This document shows positions 52,710-59,882 of a DNA stretch of 64,000 nt, in pieces (position 1 is the first letter of the stretch; each line of letters begins with the position of its first letter). Origin of the DNA: Sporolactobacillus inulinus (lineage in GTDB: Bacteria > Bacillota > Bacilli > Bacillales > Sporolactobacillaceae); contig NZ_BJMS01000014.1 in the NCBI RefSeq assembly GCF_006539285.1, positions 17,798 through 81,797 of the forward strand, given 5' to 3'. The notes below the pieces were generated by a model. It was not told where the DNA came from. It searched no databases and saw only the letters and a list, made by a program, of their open reading frames with translations. Made by a program: the position numbers and the translations under genes.

Positions 52710-54290
52710 ATGTACTATTCAATTGATCAAGTCCTTGCCCAGCCCTTAATGGGAAAAGCTAAAGTCTTGTCAGGCATGCGTTTGCTAAAACAATGTCCCG
52801 TCGAATCCGTGTCAGTGATTGAGCAGCCCGTCGAAAAATTTGTCAAAAAAAATGAGTTGGTCCTGACCACAGGGATTGGTTTTGATCGCGCTCCGGAAAC
52901 ATTCCAAAGCTTTGTCCAAGAAATTTATGCATCGCATGCATCAGCACTCGCCGTTGCAACGGGACGCCATATTAAAAAAATCCCTCATCACGTGATTGAC
53001 TTTGCGCAAAACAAGGGCTTTCCATTAATTCAGCTTCCCTGGGAGATTCGTTTCTCCGATGTCATCAAAAATGTTTTAAGCGGCATTAACCATCGGGAAG
53101 AGTTTATGATGCACCAGTATAAAAAGTTGCAGCGGGAAATGATCAACGCCTATCTCGAGGGAAAATCAATCCATGAAGCACTTCTTGTCATGGAGCACTT
53201 CTCTCAAGCACACATCTATATCTTGCAGCGAAGAAACGAGATAATTCTCTCCGCCGCGCCTGAACGGCATCCCCACCATCCAAGTCTTCATATCAATCAA
53301 TTAATCTTGGACAAACCATCCGTCATGAAAACGGCTTGGGGATCGCGCGCACAAATTTATCCCTTTGAAATTCTTAACCAAAGCAAAGCCGCATTGGTGA
53401 TCGACTCGGATTCATCTCAACTACCCATCATTCCGCCTTCCATTCTGGAACAAGCAATCATTGCTCTGCAATTATGGTTTAAAAAGCAGCAATTGGCGAT
53501 CCAGCAAAGCAATACAGAAAAAGAACGATTGGTTGCGACAATAATCAGTAAAGACTGGAAAGATTGGCCATCTTTTGTCGCTCGTGCTGAACGGCAAAAA
53601 TTCGGTCCTGCAGAAAATTACTGTTGCATCGTTGGCAAACCCGAGCAGGGTGGCCACAAACAATCGGCACACGACACGAATGATTTGACCGAACTTGCCA
53701 CAAAAACGGCACAGGCGATGAGTGAATCTAGCCTGTGCGCTTTTCACTCAAAGTATCTCGTCATTTTTTTATGCACATCGGGCGATAGCCAAGAAATAAC
53801 CGAAGGCTTTCTTGAACGGTTTGAAGAAAAAAGAAACGGTTATCATTTCCCAATCTTTTCTTGGGGAATCAGTGATCGCCCGGCCAATATTAAAGAACTG
53901 GCAACAAGTTATAAAAATGCATGCATCGCACTTGAAACCGGACGAAGCCGGCACGGAATTGGCACACGAAGCACTTTTACCGATACATGTGAATTTCAAA
54001 TTCTTTCACATCTGTCCAAGAATCGTGCAGCTAAGGACATCGTTCAGAAGATCATCGGTCCACTCGTCGCTTATAATTCAGAGCGCGGATTAGATTTGAT
54101 GCATACGCTGACCTACTATATTCATCACAATGGCAACGTCAGTCAAACCGCTCGCGCACTGTCGCTGCAACGCCAATCACTCATCTATCGACTGCAAAAG
54201 ATTGAAGGATTAACCGGAAAATCACTCTCTAAATCGGACGACCTGTTTCTGCTGCAATTGTGCGTGAAATTATGGACCATGACGGTTTGA
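52710..54290 (+). CDS. PucR-family regulator, probable regulator of the ectoine cluster
   Basis: A 526-residue regulator with the N-terminal PucR domain (MYYSIDQVLAQPLMGKAKVL, ELVLTTGIGFDRAP), a middle GGDEF-like region and the C-terminal HTH_30 module (HNGNVSQTARALSLQRQSLI, then YRLQKIEGLTG). The ATG at 52710 has AAAGGAG 8 bases upstream. It follows eutB by 36 bases. Proteobacterial ectoine clusters use the GntR/MocR-type EnuR; a PucR protein in that place is unusual. Confidence 0.87.
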   Translation: MYYSIDQVLAQPLMGKAKVLSGMRLLKQCPVESVSVIEQPVEKFVKKNELVLTTGIGFDRAPETFQSFVQEIYASHASALAVATGRHIKKIPHHVIDFAQNKGFPLIQLPWEIRFSDVIKNVLSGINHREEFMMHQYKKLQREMINAYLEGKSIHEALLVMEHFSQAHIYILQRRNEIILSAAPERHPHHPSLHINQLILDKPSVMKTAWGSRAQIYPFEILNQSKAALVIDSDSSQLPIIPPSILEQAIIALQLWFKKQQLAIQQSNTEKERLVATIISKDWKDWPSFVARAERQKFGPAENYCCIVGKPEQGGHKQSAHDTNDLTELATKTAQAMSESSLCAFHSKYLVIFLCTSGDSQEITEGFLERFEEKRNGYHFPIFSWGISDRPANIKELATSYKNACIALETGRSRHGIGTRSTFTDTCEFQILSHLSKNRAAKDIVQKIIGPLVAYNSERGLDLMHTLTYYIHHNGNVSQTARALSLQRQSLIYRLQKIEGLTGKSLSKSDDLFLLQLCVKLWTMTV

Positions 54291-54301
54291 TTGACGGCCA
54301 T

Positions 54302-54348
54302 AAAAAAATCGTTAAAGGGAGCCCATGCTTCCCCTTAACGATTTTTTA
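54302..54348. terminator. Bidirectional terminator between the PucR gene and the methionine gamma-lyase gene
   Basis: Stem AAAAAATCGTTAAAGGG/CCCCTTAACGATTTTTT over a short loop gives T runs on both strands between convergent genes. Confidence 0.9.
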
Positions 54349-54357
54349 TTGTTTGCT

Positions 54358-55545
54358 TTAGTTTACACAAACATCAATTTTACTCAGTGCTTGATCTAAA
54401 TCATGAATTAAGTCGTCGGCATCCTCAATACCAACCGACAGCCGAACCTGCCCGTCATAGATACTGACGCGGTGGCGTTCCTCCGGCGTCATGTCGAAGT
54501 GACTCATGGAAGGTGAATGCTGAATCAAAGAGTCGACGTTTCCAAGGCTCGTCGCTAAGCTGAATACCTTTGTCGCATTCATCACTTTGCGCACCGCATC
54601 AATCCCGCCCTTGATATCGGCACTCATCATGCCGCCGAATCCGCGCATTTGTTTTTTCGCCGTTTCATGGCTCGGATGAGACGGGAGTCCCGGATAGTAG
54701 ACATGATCAATCATCGGATGTCCCTCCAGGAAGTTTGCAACCTTCATTGCATTCTCGCAATGACGCTCCATGCGCACCCCCAGCGTCTTCATGCCTTGCA
54801 TGATCTGCCATGCAGCAAACGGATCGAGCACCGCACCAAAGCATTGCAAATAAGGCATCCGTGCTTGATCAATCAACGCCTTACTTCCCGCAATAACGCC
54901 GGCTGTGACCGTTCCATGCCCACACAAATATTTCGTCGCACTGTGCACAACCAGGTCAGCACCCAAATCAAGCGGGTTCTGGAGATACGGGGAAGCAAAT
55001 GTACTGTCAACAATTAATCGAATGCCTTCATGCTGATGGACAAGATCGGCAATTGCTTGGATGTCACTGATCTTCAGCGTTGGATTAGCCGGCGTCTCAA
55101 CATAAATCAGCTTTGTGTTCGGTCGAATCGCCGCTGCAATTGCATCTGGGTCGGTTGTATCAACAATCGTATAATCGACATGAAAATCAGGAAGTACTTT
55201 TGTAAACAAAGCAAACGTACACCCATAGATCACATCACCAAAAATGATATGATCGCCGCCCTTAATCACCGACATAACTGCCGTCGAAATCGCACCAAGC
55301 CCCGAAGCCAAGCCTAGTGCGGCCTCCGCATGTTCGAGATAAGCAATTTTTCTTTCGAATTCATCCACCGTTGGATTACCGAAACGACTATACACAAAAC
55401 CCTGATCAATATTCTGGTTCAAGTGCACTGCCTCATCAAAGTCATGCAGCACAAATGTTGACGTTTGGTACAACGGACTGACATGCGAACCAAAGGCAAC
55501 ATCCCGACGCTGCTCCGCATGAAGAACATCTGTATTCAATTCCAT
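54358..55545 (-). CDS. Methionine gamma-lyase-like PLP enzyme
   Basis: A 395-residue enzyme of the Cys/Met metabolism family. PLP lysine is about residue 205 in HSATKYLCGHGTVTAG. The segment IYGCTFALF places a cysteine at about residue 109, the position of the catalytic-loop cysteine (C116) of Pseudomonas methionine gamma-lyase. This favours methionine gamma-lyase (methionine to methanethiol, ammonia and 2-oxobutyrate) over cystathionine enzymes. GGAG lies upstream of the ATG. It stands alone, divergent from the nitrilase gene. Confidence 0.83.
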   Translation of the reverse strand: MELNTDVLHAEQRRDVAFGSHVSPLYQTSTFVLHDFDEAVHLNQNIDQGFVYSRFGNPTVDEFERKIAYLEHAEAALGLASGLGAISTAVMSVIKGGDHIIFGDVIYGCTFALFTKVLPDFHVDYTIVDTTDPDAIAAAIRPNTKLIYVETPANPTLKISDIQAIADLVHQHEGIRLIVDSTFASPYLQNPLDLGADLVVHSATKYLCGHGTVTAGVIAGSKALIDQARMPYLQCFGAVLDPFAAWQIMQGMKTLGVRMERHCENAMKVANFLEGHPMIDHVYYPGLPSHPSHETAKKQMRGFGGMMSADIKGGIDAVRKVMNATKVFSLATSLGNVDSLIQHSPSMSHFDMTPEERHRVSIYDGQVRLSVGIEDADDLIHDLDQALSKIDVCVN

Positions 55546-55744
55546 ATACCGGCACTCCTTAGTTCGAAGCGAACGTAACTCCGCCTCTTCTATTATTTAA
55601 CGAGCAAAAAATTCTAACGATTTAACGGTTCCATCATACCGAATTTTCTCATGTGTTGTTACCTGCAATATGTATGAAAATCTCCCGCGTAGACTCTTCA
55701 CTTTGTATAGAACATTGAACAAGATAATTATAGATTTCAACTTA

Positions 55745-55769
55745 GTTTTCTAATTAATTGTGCTATAAT
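55745..55769 (+). promoter_or_regulatory. Candidate promoter of the nitrilase-family gene
   Basis: An extended -10 element TGCTATAAT lies about 45 bases before the start codon; the -35 side (TTAGTT) is weak. Confidence 0.55.
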
Positions 55770-55812
55770 TTATTTGTTTGAAAATTCATACGAATAAAAG
55801 GAGCGGTTGTGC

Positions 55813-56718
55813 ATGGATCGGGATGTTATGAATCTATCGGTGGTCACATTTAATGCGGTCTGGGGAGATAAGGAGAAAAATTTGAATCGGATTAAAGGGT
55901 ATATTGAGAGCGCCGCAAAACGCGGCAGCGACTTTATCGTCTTTCCTGAAATGTCCTTAACCGGTTACGATGACGAGGCGGAAAAATCGCTTGAAGAAAA
56001 AATGCAATTCAAACTTTCCGAAACGATTCCGGGCGAGGCAACCGATGAAATCGAAAAGTTGACCCAACAATATGGTGTTTATGTTGTTTTCGGAATGCCG
56101 GAAAAAGATGCAGCAAATCCTGCCAATCTCTATAATTCCTTAGCTATTTTCTCTCCTGAAGGTTTGGTCGGTGCTTACCGAAAAATGCACCTTCCTGCTC
56201 CAGAACCGAACTGGGCAAAACGTGGCGACAAACCGTTTATTCTTGACACGCCTTGGGGACCGGTTGGCTGCGCCATTTGCTATGACTCCTATTGTTTTCC
56301 CGAGTTGATGCGCTACTATGCGTCAAAAGGCTGCCGATTGTACATTAACAGTACAGCACTCGCGAAATGCCATGGCAAGGCTCTCGGTACATCGACCTTG
56401 GAGGCAGCCGTTATTCGTGAAGGCATCTACATTGCCTCAGCGAATTTAGGCGGAACCGATCTTTACAATGAATTCTGGGGCGGAAGCAGCATTATCGGAC
56501 CGAGCCGAAAGACTTGGGAACCTTATTATTTCGCCGGACACAAATTCACCGATGAAATCGCCTGTGAATCGGAAATTTTCACTGCAACCATTGACCTGTC
56601 GCTTGCGAGCCGGTTCCTGTTCAAGGACAACCCGTCTGTCCAAGGAACCGATTGGCGCCCAGATAAATACATCGCCATGTATGAAGAATCCCTGCAAGAT
56701 GCGAAGTTTGGAAAATAA
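55813..56718 (+). CDS. Carbon-nitrogen hydrolase (nitrilase superfamily amidase)
   Basis: A 301-residue amidase with the full catalytic triad context: Glu in VFPEMSLTGY, Lys in RKMHLPAPEP and Cys in GCAICYDSYCFPE. The ATG at 55813 has AAGGAG 9 bases upstream; a TTG six bases earlier also opens the frame. It is probably an aliphatic amide, carbamoyl or omega-amide hydrolase. It is not close enough to MtnU or N-carbamoylputrescine amidase, as I know them, to name it. It is divergent from the methionine gamma-lyase gene. Confidence 0.87.
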   Translation: MDRDVMNLSVVTFNAVWGDKEKNLNRIKGYIESAAKRGSDFIVFPEMSLTGYDDEAEKSLEEKMQFKLSETIPGEATDEIEKLTQQYGVYVVFGMPEKDAANPANLYNSLAIFSPEGLVGAYRKMHLPAPEPNWAKRGDKPFILDTPWGPVGCAICYDSYCFPELMRYYASKGCRLYINSTALAKCHGKALGTSTLEAAVIREGIYIASANLGGTDLYNEFWGGSSIIGPSRKTWEPYYFAGHKFTDEIACESEIFTATIDLSLASRFLFKDNPSVQGTDWRPDKYIAMYEESLQDAKFGK

Positions 56719-56832
56719 CTGAGAATAGGGAACGAGCGATGAAGGTTGAGTAAATGCGTTAATTACTCCAAAAGGTGTAACGTGGAGGTAAGAAGAAAGC
56801 AGAACAAAAAGTGCTAAGCGATCATGAATGAC

Positions 56833-57074
56833 AAGAAGAGGGTGTCTCAAAAGTCAATTGACTTTTGAGACACCCTTAAAAAAAGTCTATTTTGGGAGGC
56901 GCGAAGATACGAGACTCCTGCGGCGCGTTCCCGTTGATCGCGAGCCGGAGGAAACCCCTCAGGCCTTACAGGATCAGCCGATGAGGATCCTAGATCGCCC
57001 GTGGTCGTGCTCTGTCGATGCGAACAATTGGAGCACAGTATAAATCCAACACCCTTTTGGGACGGCCTCTTCTT
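56833..57074. mobile_element. MITE-like element with inverted ends
   Basis: The left end AAGAAGAGGGTGTCTCAAAAG and the complement of the right end AAGAAGAGGCCGTCCCAAAAG agree at 18 of 21 positions (each end read in two parts). The ends resemble those of IS1182-like elements in Bacilli. No transposase frame fits inside 242 bases. The left end is itself half of a perfect 38-base palindrome (56839-56876). The interior (56890-57020) holds copy B of the GC-rich dispersed repeat. No clear target duplication is visible. Confidence 0.5.
56839..56876. repeat. Perfect 38-base palindrome
   Basis: AGGGTGTCTCAAAAGTCAA is followed directly by its exact reverse complement, with no loop. T runs suited to a terminator are absent on both strands, so a plain terminator is unlikely. 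It forms the left edge of the MITE-like element. Confidence 0.85.
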
Positions 57075-57520
57075 TGTTTTAGCGAGCGACACGATCACTC
57101 ATCATGTTTGATAAAAAGTCGCGTGTGGATTCATAAGGTCCCCTTGTCCTATGCCTTTTTGATTATGTTTCCAAATTGTGAACACGAACGAATTAAATTG
57201 AAATAATTTACAAATAAATATTTCCATTAATTTTAATATTTAGTATTATTGAGACGAAGGGAGGTTAAGGCACCTCGTGCATTCTGATGCGGATGTACTT
57301 TTCCACGAACCATCTTGTTTGTCCACTACTTTTTAGGCCAATCCTAATCATCGGCAATTCACCGCTGCCGACCTCACAAACCTCAAAGTCGCGCCGCGCA
57401 CCTTTTCAGATCGAGGGGCTCTAGTCTAGATCTGACACCCTCGAAGACACCACGTCAGTCACAACGAAACGGCACTCTTTTCTGTGAAAATTAATAAATC
57501 ACGTGATTTGCCAATTAGAT
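57075..57520. other. Gene-free region upstream of tcyP with possible untranslated RNA
   Basis: No gene-length frame. After an AT-rich stretch (57180-57250) come AAGGGAGG and a 19-codon frame from GTG 57277 to TAG 57334 (MHSDADVLFHEPSCLSTTF), a small CGAGGG/CCCTCG stem, and then the terminator at 57521. This could be a short RNA or leader transcript, but evidence is thin. Confidence 0.3.
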
Positions 57521-57569
57521 GAATAGAGCAGCCGTTCCGAGCACATCGACGGCCGCTCTATTTGTTTTT
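57521..57569 (+). terminator. Strong terminator upstream of the tcyP promoter
   Basis: Stem AATAGAGCAGCCGT/ACGGCCGCTCTATT with one mismatch followed by TGTTTTT. It lies 50 bases before the tcyP promoter, 800 bases after the nearest plus-strand gene, so the transcript it ends is unidentified. Confidence 0.85.
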
Positions 57570-57617
57570 AATCGATTTAACCTCAATCACTTGACTTCCC
57601 CTCGTTCTATACCTTAC

Positions 57618-57646
57618 TTGACTGATCGGAATTGCGGTATTAAAAT
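57618..57646 (+). promoter_or_regulatory. Promoter of tcyP
   Basis: TTGACT and TAAAAT separated by exactly 17 bases, about 90 bases before the TTG start. Confidence 0.7.
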
Positions 57647-57736
57647 GGAAACCATGTCACTCAGGGGGACACATCATGCGGTGCCCTTGAAGTCATGTTA
57701 CAGAACGTTATAAGAAGATACTTAGAGGTGGATGAT

Positions 57737-59128
57737 TTGGACATTTATTTCATTATCATTAATTTAGTTGTTTTTGCTCTATTGATTGGTTTCCTCATCT
57801 TCTTGAGGAGACGGCATGTTTCATTTTCACTACGCGTTTTTTCGGCACTGGGACTCGGTATTCTCTTCGGTATCGCTTTGAATCTCATATATGGATCGAA
57901 ATCTTCGGTCACCGCTCAGTCGGTTGACTGGTTCAATATCGCCGGCAACGGTTATGTGACCTTACTGCAGATGGTGGTCATGCCGCTTGTTTTTATTTCA
58001 ATTGTCGGTGCCTTTACCAAATTGAAGATTACGAAAAACATCGGTAAAATCAGTGCACTTGTGATTGGAACCTTGCTTGGTACGGTCTCCATTGCGGCTT
58101 TTATCGGGATCATTAGTGCGCTGGTGTTCGGTCTGGATGGACTCAGACTAACGTCGGGTGCTGCGGAGGCAGCTCGGAACGCAGCCCTGCAGTCGAGTGT
58201 ACAGAATGTTCAGAACTTGAGCTTCCCGCAGCAGATCGTCTCTTTGTTGCCGGCTAATCCATTTGCCGATCTGACCGGGGCACGACCAACATCAACGATT
58301 GCCGTCGTTATCTTTGCGGCTTTTATCGGTATTGCTTATCTTGGCGTGAAGCGGAAACAGCCGGATAAGTCCGTGCTGTTCGCCAATCTGGTCGACACCT
58401 TGTATGCGGTGATCATCCGGATGGTACGATTAGTCCTGCGTTTAACTCCGTATGGCATTCTGGCTCTGATTGCTCGGTTTACGGCGACAAGTGATTATTC
58501 AGCGATTTATAAACTGGGCCAATTTGTTGTTGCTTCGTATGCCGCGCTGATCACCATGTTTGTGATCCATCTGATCATCATCAGCCTATTGAAACTCAAT
58601 CCGGCAACCTATGTAAGAAAAGCACTACCGACACTGACGTTTGCCTTTACTTCTCGATCGAGCGCAGGGACGCTACCATTGAATGTGGAGACGCAGACGA
58701 GACAGTTTGGCATTTCGGACGGAATCGCCAACTTTGCCGGATCGTTCGGGCTTACGATCGGACAGAACGGCTGTGCGGGTATTTATCCGGCGATGCTGGC
58801 AATCATGGCTGCTCCATCTGCCGGTGTGAACCCATCGAGTCCGTCATTCATTCTGATGCTCATTCTCGTTGTGGCGATCAGTTCATTTGGCGTCGCCGGT
58901 GTTGGCGGTGGTGCTACTTTTGCATCACTGATCGTTCTATCCATTCTCAATTTTCCAGTAGCCATTGTCGGATTGCTCATCTCTGTTGAGCCGCTCATTG
59001 ACATGGGGCGCACAGCACTCAATGTGAGTGATGCAATGGTGGCGGGTCTCTTGACTGGCCGGGCAACCGGTGAATTGAATAAAGACGTCTACGATCAGAG
59101 GAATCCCGAACCGCAAAATGCAGTGTAA
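57737..59128 (+). CDS. tcyP: L-cystine:cation symporter TcyP
   Basis: A 463-residue carrier of the dicarboxylate/amino acid:cation symporter family, closely resembling Bacillus TcyP along its length. It has LRRRHVSFSLRVFSALGLGI, TNP-like PANPFADLTGARPTSTIAVV, the hairpin TFAFTSRSSAGTLPLNVETQ, SIGQNGCAGIYPAM-like LTIGQNGCAGIYPAM, and SVEPLIDMGRTALNVSDAM. It imports cystine. The TTG at 57737 is chosen because GAGGTGG lies 5 bases upstream and the N-terminus then matches TcyP; an ATG 42 bases upstream has no site. Confidence 0.92.
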   Translation: MDIYFIIINLVVFALLIGFLIFLRRRHVSFSLRVFSALGLGILFGIALNLIYGSKSSVTAQSVDWFNIAGNGYVTLLQMVVMPLVFISIVGAFTKLKITKNIGKISALVIGTLLGTVSIAAFIGIISALVFGLDGLRLTSGAAEAARNAALQSSVQNVQNLSFPQQIVSLLPANPFADLTGARPTSTIAVVIFAAFIGIAYLGVKRKQPDKSVLFANLVDTLYAVIIRMVRLVLRLTPYGILALIARFTATSDYSAIYKLGQFVVASYAALITMFVIHLIIISLLKLNPATYVRKALPTLTFAFTSRSSAGTLPLNVETQTRQFGISDGIANFAGSFGLTIGQNGCAGIYPAMLAIMAAPSAGVNPSSPSFILMLILVVAISSFGVAGVGGGATFASLIVLSILNFPVAIVGLLISVEPLIDMGRTALNVSDAMVAGLLTGRATGELNKDVYDQRNPEPQNAV

Positions 59129-59160
59129 CAAAATCGGCGAGACGGACGTCTGACGATAGC

Positions 59161-59212
59161 AACCCCTCGTGAACAGCCCTGAATAAGGCTGGCTCACGAG
59201 GGGTTTTGTTAT
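59161..59212 (+). terminator. Terminator of tcyP
   Basis: Stem AACCCCTCGTGA..CAGCC / GGCTG..TCACGAGGGGTT with a small internal bulge, followed by TTGTT, about 30 bases after the stop. Confidence 0.85.
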
Positions 59213-59399
59213 GCGCATATGCGTTACATTTTAGCGGGGGGGGGGTCGTAATCGAAAGCCATGAAGGGTTTGCCGCATAACCTGAATCGAAGGTATGATT
59301 ATCTCCATTAGTGGTTACTTTTCGATTAGAATTGATCACAGCAGTTGCACGAACGAGAATAACGAAGTGATTATGATTGGTAACTGCAATCGTTTTGCT
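59213..59399. other. Intergenic stretch with a G10 tract
   Basis: No gene seen. A run of ten G lies at 59236-59245 in otherwise AT-rich sequence. Confidence 0.5.
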
Positions 59400-59588
59400 T
59401 AATAAGCGGAGGTTTTCCGATTAAATGCAGAATGGAGCTCGTCTCGGGGTATAATAAGCGGAAGTTTTCCGATTATGCAAAGCAAAATCCCCCATTTTCA
59501 TGTTTATCGAGGCAATAGGCGGAATCCCTCCGTCTATTGACGCTCGTTTTTCTCCTTTTTACTGATTAAGCGAAATTTTTCCGTCAAT
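59400..59588. repeat. Array of four related palindromic units
   Basis: Four imperfect palindromes of about 22 bases: TAAGCGGAGGTTTTCCGATTA (about 59403), TAAGCGGAAGTTTTCCGATTA (59454), TAGGCGGAATCCCTCCGTCTA (59516) and TTAAGCGAAATTTTTCCGTCAA (59566, read in two parts). Spacing is about 50-62 bases. Units and spacers are too short and variable for CRISPR. Similar AAGCGGAA/TTCCG(C) intergenic arrays are something I recall from Bacillus genomes. A long-loop inverted pair AAAAAGATGCC/GGGCATCTTTTT follows at 59610-59680, and no gene is seen up to 59882. Confidence 0.65.
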
Positions 59589-59882
59589 TTTTCAGATTGG
59601 CGCTTAGCCAAAAAAGATGCCTTCCTTCGTGTGCCATTCGCTCACAACATTGTTTTACCTGGCATCGGGCATCTTTTTTCTATGGATTTTCATGGGAGGA
59701 AAAGAAAGCTTTCCCTTCTTGTTCACGTGAAAACCGCATGAGTACGCAATTAAGCTGGGAGAAAGTTATTTTAACCCTCGCGTCACCCAATACTGATGCG
59801 GTTTTTCGGACATCGCCATTTGCTCATGATGAGCGAACGGCATAATCAGGTAGATTTAAGTCCCCCGGCTCCCTTGTGTCTT

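Noticed and set aside
56839..56876. Rho-independent terminator for the nitrilase-family gene
   Set aside because: The palindrome is followed by A on the plus strand and lacks a T run on either strand.
56828..57043. 71-codon plus-strand frame across the palindrome
   Set aside because: It is composed of the MITE ends and the dispersed repeat, without a ribosome site or family-like sequence.
57570..57736. S-box or T-box leader before tcyP
   Set aside because: No S-box core or T-box sequence found; an ordinary promoter gives a leader of only about 85 bases.
59400..59588. CRISPR array
   Set aside because: Units are short, divergent palindromes with uneven spacing, and no cas genes are present.
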